A stretch of 39,898 nucleotides of DNA. It comes from Pelagibacterales bacterium SAG-MED50 (GTDB taxonomy: Bacteria; Pseudomonadota; Alphaproteobacteria; Pelagibacterales; Pelagibacteraceae). The stretch is taken from the NCBI GenBank assembly GCA_014653385.1, contig JACWER010000013.1, positions 1-39,898 on the forward strand. The letters run 5' to 3'. Under the pieces are notes generated by a model that saw only the letters and a list, made by a program, of their open reading frames with translations, was not told where the DNA came from and made no database searches. The translations under genes were made by a program, and so were the position numbers. Shown here piece after piece: positions 36,979 through 39,898 of the stretch; the stretch's first letter is position 1, and every line of letters begins with the position of its first letter.

Positions 36979-37677
36979 ATGAATAAGAAAATAATAGTTA
37001 TAACTATATCTATTTTAATAGTAATTTCTATTTTTATTAAATTTAATAAAAATATCATTTCAGGTTATATTTTAACTAAACTTTCAAAATGGACAGAACT
37101 GTCAGTAAGATCTAATTCAGTTGAGATTGACTATTCTAAAGGAAAAATAAATTTTAATGGATTAGAAATATTAAATAAACCTAATTTTAATGACAAGAAT
37201 ATTTTTGAAGCAAAAAAATTAACTATCGAAATAGAATTCTCATCACTATTTTCAGATTTAGTTAAAATAAACAAATTTATTTTAAATGAGCCAAAATTCT
37301 TTTTCGAGATTAAGGACATGGCTGAAAAACAAGAAAAAAAAGAAACTACAATAGATAATATCGGTTTAGTTCAAAAAATAATTGAAAAACCTCCTCCTAA
37401 AATATATCCACCCAAAAAAAAAGATAAAAATTTCATAATTTTAAATTCTAGTATAAAAAATTCAAAAGTATTTATAAGGTACCCAATTAACAGTGAAGTG
37501 TTAACTGTTAATCTTTCCGATATGTCATTTCAAAACACAGGTAATGCTGATATTAAACAAATTAAACATTTGCATCATTATAAAGATGTTTTGAGGATAA
37601 TCATGGGAGATATTTATTTAAGAATACCTGATATGAAATTAAGAAAATTTTTACAAGAAAAATATAAAATTAAATAG
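36979..37677 (+). CDS. AsmA-like membrane-anchored protein, function unknown
   Basis: 232 residues. One N-terminal transmembrane anchor (about residues 4-21, IIVITISILIVISIFI) followed by a periplasmic part. The segment VRSNSVEIDYSKGKINFNGLEILNKPNF and LVKINKFILNEPKFFFEI resemble the N-terminal repeats of AsmA/DUF748-type envelope proteins, but it is much shorter than true AsmA. A proline/lysine-rich linker (EKPPPKIYPPKKKD) splits it. Convergent with selO, 4 bases apart. Function is unknown. Confidence 0.6.
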   Translation: MNKKIIVITISILIVISIFIKFNKNIISGYILTKLSKWTELSVRSNSVEIDYSKGKINFNGLEILNKPNFNDKNIFEAKKLTIEIEFSSLFSDLVKINKFILNEPKFFFEIKDMAEKQEKKETTIDNIGLVQKIIEKPPPKIYPPKKKDKNFIILNSSIKNSKVFIRYPINSEVLTVNLSDMSFQNTGNADIKQIKHLHHYKDVLRIIMGDIYLRIPDMKLRKFLQEKYKIK

Positions 37678-37681
37678 TTAT

Positions 37682-39127
37682 TTAAGTGCCACAAAAAGTT
37701 TGATATTTATTATTGTTTGATGGAGATTGATAATTTTCAATATCATTTTGATTATCATAAGGTTTATTTAAAATTGATAATAACTTATTAGTTAAACTCA
37801 GATCATTATTATTTGCAGCTTCTAATGCCTCTTCAACTTTATGATTTCTTGGAATAACAGTAGGATTATTTTTTTTCATAAGATTGATTGATTTTTCTAT
37901 TGATCCATTATTTATCAAAACTCTATTTTCCCATTGCTTAAACCAATTTATAAAATTTGTGTCTTTATATTTTGATTCATTATTAGAATTTATATTCATT
38001 AAATGACAAAAAGTATTTGTATAATCAGCTTGATTAGACTCCATCCAATGCAATAAGTCATTGATTAATTTAAGATCATTTTTATCTTTTCCAAATAAAC
38101 CAAGCTTGTCTCTCATCATATTTAACCATTTGTTTTCATAAATATTTTGAAAATTATCTATAGTTTCTGTTGCAATTTTAATTGCTGCATCTTCATTTTT
38201 ATCTATCATGGGGATTAAACATTCAGCCAATCTTGTTAAATTCCATTTAGTAATAGGAGGTTGGTTAGAAAATGAATATCTGCCTAATTTATCAATTGAA
38301 CTAAAAACAGTTTTAGGATTATAAAAATCCATAAATGCACATGGACCATAATCAATAGTTTCACCTGATACAGCCATATTATCTGTATTCATTACTCCAT
38401 GAATGAAACCTACACGCATCCAGTTAACAACTAGTTTGCACTGTCTTTCCATTACGAGATTTAATAAATCTAATGCTTTATTTTTAGAAGAATTAATTTC
38501 AGGATAGTGTCGATTGATAGTGTAATTGACCAACGTACGTAAATCGTCAATATTTTGCTTTGCTGCAATATACTGAAAAGTTCCAACTCTTATATGGCTT
38601 GAAGCAACACGAGTTAAAATAGCTCCAGGTAATAAATTTTCTCTTACAACTTTCTCACCTGTTTTTACTACTGCAAGACTTCTAGTTGTTGGAATATTTA
38701 ATGCGTGGATAGCCTCACTAATAATATATTCTCTTAACATTGGACCTAAAACAGCACGACCATCACCACTTCTTGAAAAGGACGTTCTTCCAGAACCCTT
38801 AAATTGAATATCAAATCGATTGGAATTATTAACTAAATGCTCTCCTAATAAAACAGCTCTGCCGTCTCCAAGCATAGTAAAATGACCAAATTGATGACCT
38901 GCATATGCTTGAGCTATAGTGCTTGATCCTTTTGGTAAAATATTTCCAGAAAATATCTGAGATAAATTTTTGTTATCTATCTTAGAAAAATCTAAGTTTA
39001 AATCTTTGGCTAATTTTTTATTTAAAATTATTAGCTCTGGATCATGAACTGGAGTAGGTTTAATTTCTTCTTTAAATGTATTAGATAATTTTGAGTATGT
39101 GTTATCAAAATGCCAACCTATGGTCAT
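37682..39127 (-). CDS. selO: Protein adenylyltransferase SelO (YdiU family)
   Basis: 481 residues, pseudokinase-fold enzyme that transfers AMP to protein hydroxyl groups and is linked to redox homeostasis. Typical blocks: AYAGHQFGHFTMLGDGRAVLLGEHL (73-97), FDIQFKGSGRTSFSRSGDGRAVLGPMLREYI (105-135) with the lysine and glycine-rich loop, and HGVMNTDNMAVSGETIDYGPCAFMD (243-267) with the catalytic/metal-binding Asn and Asp. It ends in FCGT; the C-terminal Cys takes the place of the selenocysteine of animal homologues. The start codon lies 6 bases after the stop of the formate dehydrogenase gene. Confidence 0.94.
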   Translation of the reverse strand: MTIGWHFDNTYSKLSNTFKEEIKPTPVHDPELIILNKKLAKDLNLDFSKIDNKNLSQIFSGNILPKGSSTIAQAYAGHQFGHFTMLGDGRAVLLGEHLVNNSNRFDIQFKGSGRTSFSRSGDGRAVLGPMLREYIISEAIHALNIPTTRSLAVVKTGEKVVRENLLPGAILTRVASSHIRVGTFQYIAAKQNIDDLRTLVNYTINRHYPEINSSKNKALDLLNLVMERQCKLVVNWMRVGFIHGVMNTDNMAVSGETIDYGPCAFMDFYNPKTVFSSIDKLGRYSFSNQPPITKWNLTRLAECLIPMIDKNEDAAIKIATETIDNFQNIYENKWLNMMRDKLGLFGKDKNDLKLINDLLHWMESNQADYTNTFCHLMNINSNNESKYKDTNFINWFKQWENRVLINNGSIEKSINLMKKNNPTVIPRNHKVEEALEAANNNDLSLTNKLLSILNKPYDNQNDIENYQSPSNNNKYQTFCGT

Positions 39128-39133
39128 TAATGA

Positions 39134-39898
39134 TTAACTAACTTCTACTTGATTTTCTTTTGGTTCAATTTCAGTTTTAAACTGGTTTGAAATTTTTTGA
39201 ACTTCAACAGAAGATACTTTGTATTCTGCACACATTGTTTCTTCATCTTTACCATGACCAGTAACCATGTTAACCATATGTTCTGGGAAATGGAATGTTG
39301 TAAATACAATTCCCTCTTTAACTTTATCGGTCACTTCTACTTTTAAAGCAACTTCACCTCTTCCAGAATATAATCTTCCAATATCACCTGTATTAATATC
39401 TCTATATGCAGCATCTTTAGGATGAATTAAAAGAACATCTTCGTCAACAATATTGATGTTTTTTGTTCTTCTTGTCATTGTTGCTGCATTATAGTGTTGT
39501 AAAACTCTACTTGTAGTTAAAATTAAAGGATACTCTTTTTTATTTGTTTCTATTTCAGTGGACTCTTTCCAATCGAAATTTTTTAGTCGTCCTTTTCCTA
39601 ATTTAAATGTTTCTGTATGAAGTATTTGTGTATCAGTTCCATCTTCTTGAACTGGCCATTGCAGACCAAGTTTACCAAGTCTTTCTCTTGTAACACCTTT
39701 GAAGAAAGGAACCACATCTGCAATTTCTTTTAGCATTTGATCTGCATCATACGTAGGTTGATCAAAACCTAATTTTTGCATCATATCAGTCACAATAACA
39801 CCATCTGGTTTTGTACCTGGTAATGGTGGAACGGCTCTGTTTACTCTTTGAATTCTTCTCTCTGTATTTGTAAAAGTACCGTCATAAAATTGTGCAGG
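39134..39898 (-). CDS. Formate dehydrogenase alpha subunit, C-terminal part (runs off the window)
   Basis: The frame is open from the right window edge to the stop at 39134, giving the last 254 residues. It begins with PAQFYDGTFTNTERRIQRVN, the conserved cluster-and-cofactor segment of molybdopterin formate dehydrogenases. The C-terminal molybdopterin dinucleotide-binding domain follows (PLILTTSRVLQHYNAATMTRRTKNI, then IHPKDAAYRDINTGD, and FTTFHFPEHMVNMVTG). It would oxidise formate to CO2, probably as an NAD-linked soluble complex. A GTG at 39793 is internal, not the start. The neighbouring selO follows on the same strand after 6 bases. Confidence 0.9.
   Translation of the reverse strand, partial: PAQFYDGTFTNTERRIQRVNRAVPPLPGTKPDGVIVTDMMQKLGFDQPTYDADQMLKEIADVVPFFKGVTRERLGKLGLQWPVQEDGTDTQILHTETFKLGKGRLKNFDWKESTEIETNKKEYPLILTTSRVLQHYNAATMTRRTKNINIVDEDVLLIHPKDAAYRDINTGDIGRLYSGRGEVALKVEVTDKVKEGIVFTTFHFPEHMVNMVTGHGKDEETMCAEYKVSSVEVQKISNQFKTEIEPKENQVEVS

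Noticed and set aside
39134..39793. Treating the right-edge gene as a complete 219-residue protein
   Set aside because: The frame stays open to the window edge and the extra residues (DGTFTNTERR) are conserved formate dehydrogenase sequence, so the gene is 5'-truncated by the window.

Overview
The window is about 39.9 kb of very AT-rich, tightly packed bacterial DNA. It holds roughly 38 genes, many overlapping by 1-20 bases, and no gene-free stretch longer than about 190 bases. The protein families, the alphaproteobacterial SOS box (GTTC-N7-GTTC), the tandem glycine riboswitch in front of gcvT and the strong streamlining point to a marine SAR11 alphaproteobacterium (Pelagibacterales). This assignment rests on pattern recognition, not on a database search. 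I see no rRNA, tRNA, CRISPR array, insertion sequence, prophage or integrase.

Layout. (1) 1-608: SOS-controlled umuDC on the minus strand; umuC is cut off at the left edge by a junction whose outer 41 bases exactly repeat 2232-2272 in inverted orientation, which looks like an amplification or assembly chimera at a contig end. (2) 777-3726: cupin, GFA-family zinc protein, glycerate kinase-like and TolC genes in one run. (3) 3770-8955: recA with a likely SOS operator and a strong terminator, alaS, and convergent icd. (4) 9033-12000: psd and pssA (phosphatidylethanolamine synthesis), an orphan glycosyltransferase-like gene and rlmE. (5) 12038-16324: guaB (an IMP dehydrogenase without CBS domains), a secreted TPR protein, guaA, gloA and panB; terC is convergent. 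(6) 17037-21745: a branched-chain-amino-acid-type ABC importer, with the binding protein divergent from livHMGF. (7) 21746-26313: a 5-oxoproline (pyroglutamate) block with a DUF1445/D-glutamate-cyclase-like gene, a TPR protein and pxpA on the minus strand, and pxpB, pxpC and a DMT permease on the plus strand. (8) 26347-30847: glycine riboswitch and gcvT-gcvH-gcvP. (9) 30860-35854: a membrane-lipid modification block (FAD amine-oxidase-like, DUF1365, Cfa-like methyltransferase, DUF3833 lipoprotein, SDR, TspO). (10) 35857-39898: FAD oxidoreductase, AsmA-like membrane protein, selO, and the C-terminal part of a formate dehydrogenase alpha subunit running off the right edge.

How the genes fit together. 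The ABC importer, the DUF1445 gene and PxpABC would together import and convert 5-oxoproline (and perhaps D-glutamate) to glutamate. The glycine cleavage system turns glycine into one-carbon units, and formate dehydrogenase at the right edge oxidises formate. The gcv genes run without a visible terminator into the lipid block, whose central enzyme is a SAM-dependent methyltransferase with an altered bicarbonate site. The most interesting candidates for follow-up are this gcv-lipid linkage, the 5-oxoproline block, the CBS-less IMPDH, and a recA leader in which an inverted repeat could silence read-through transcripts.
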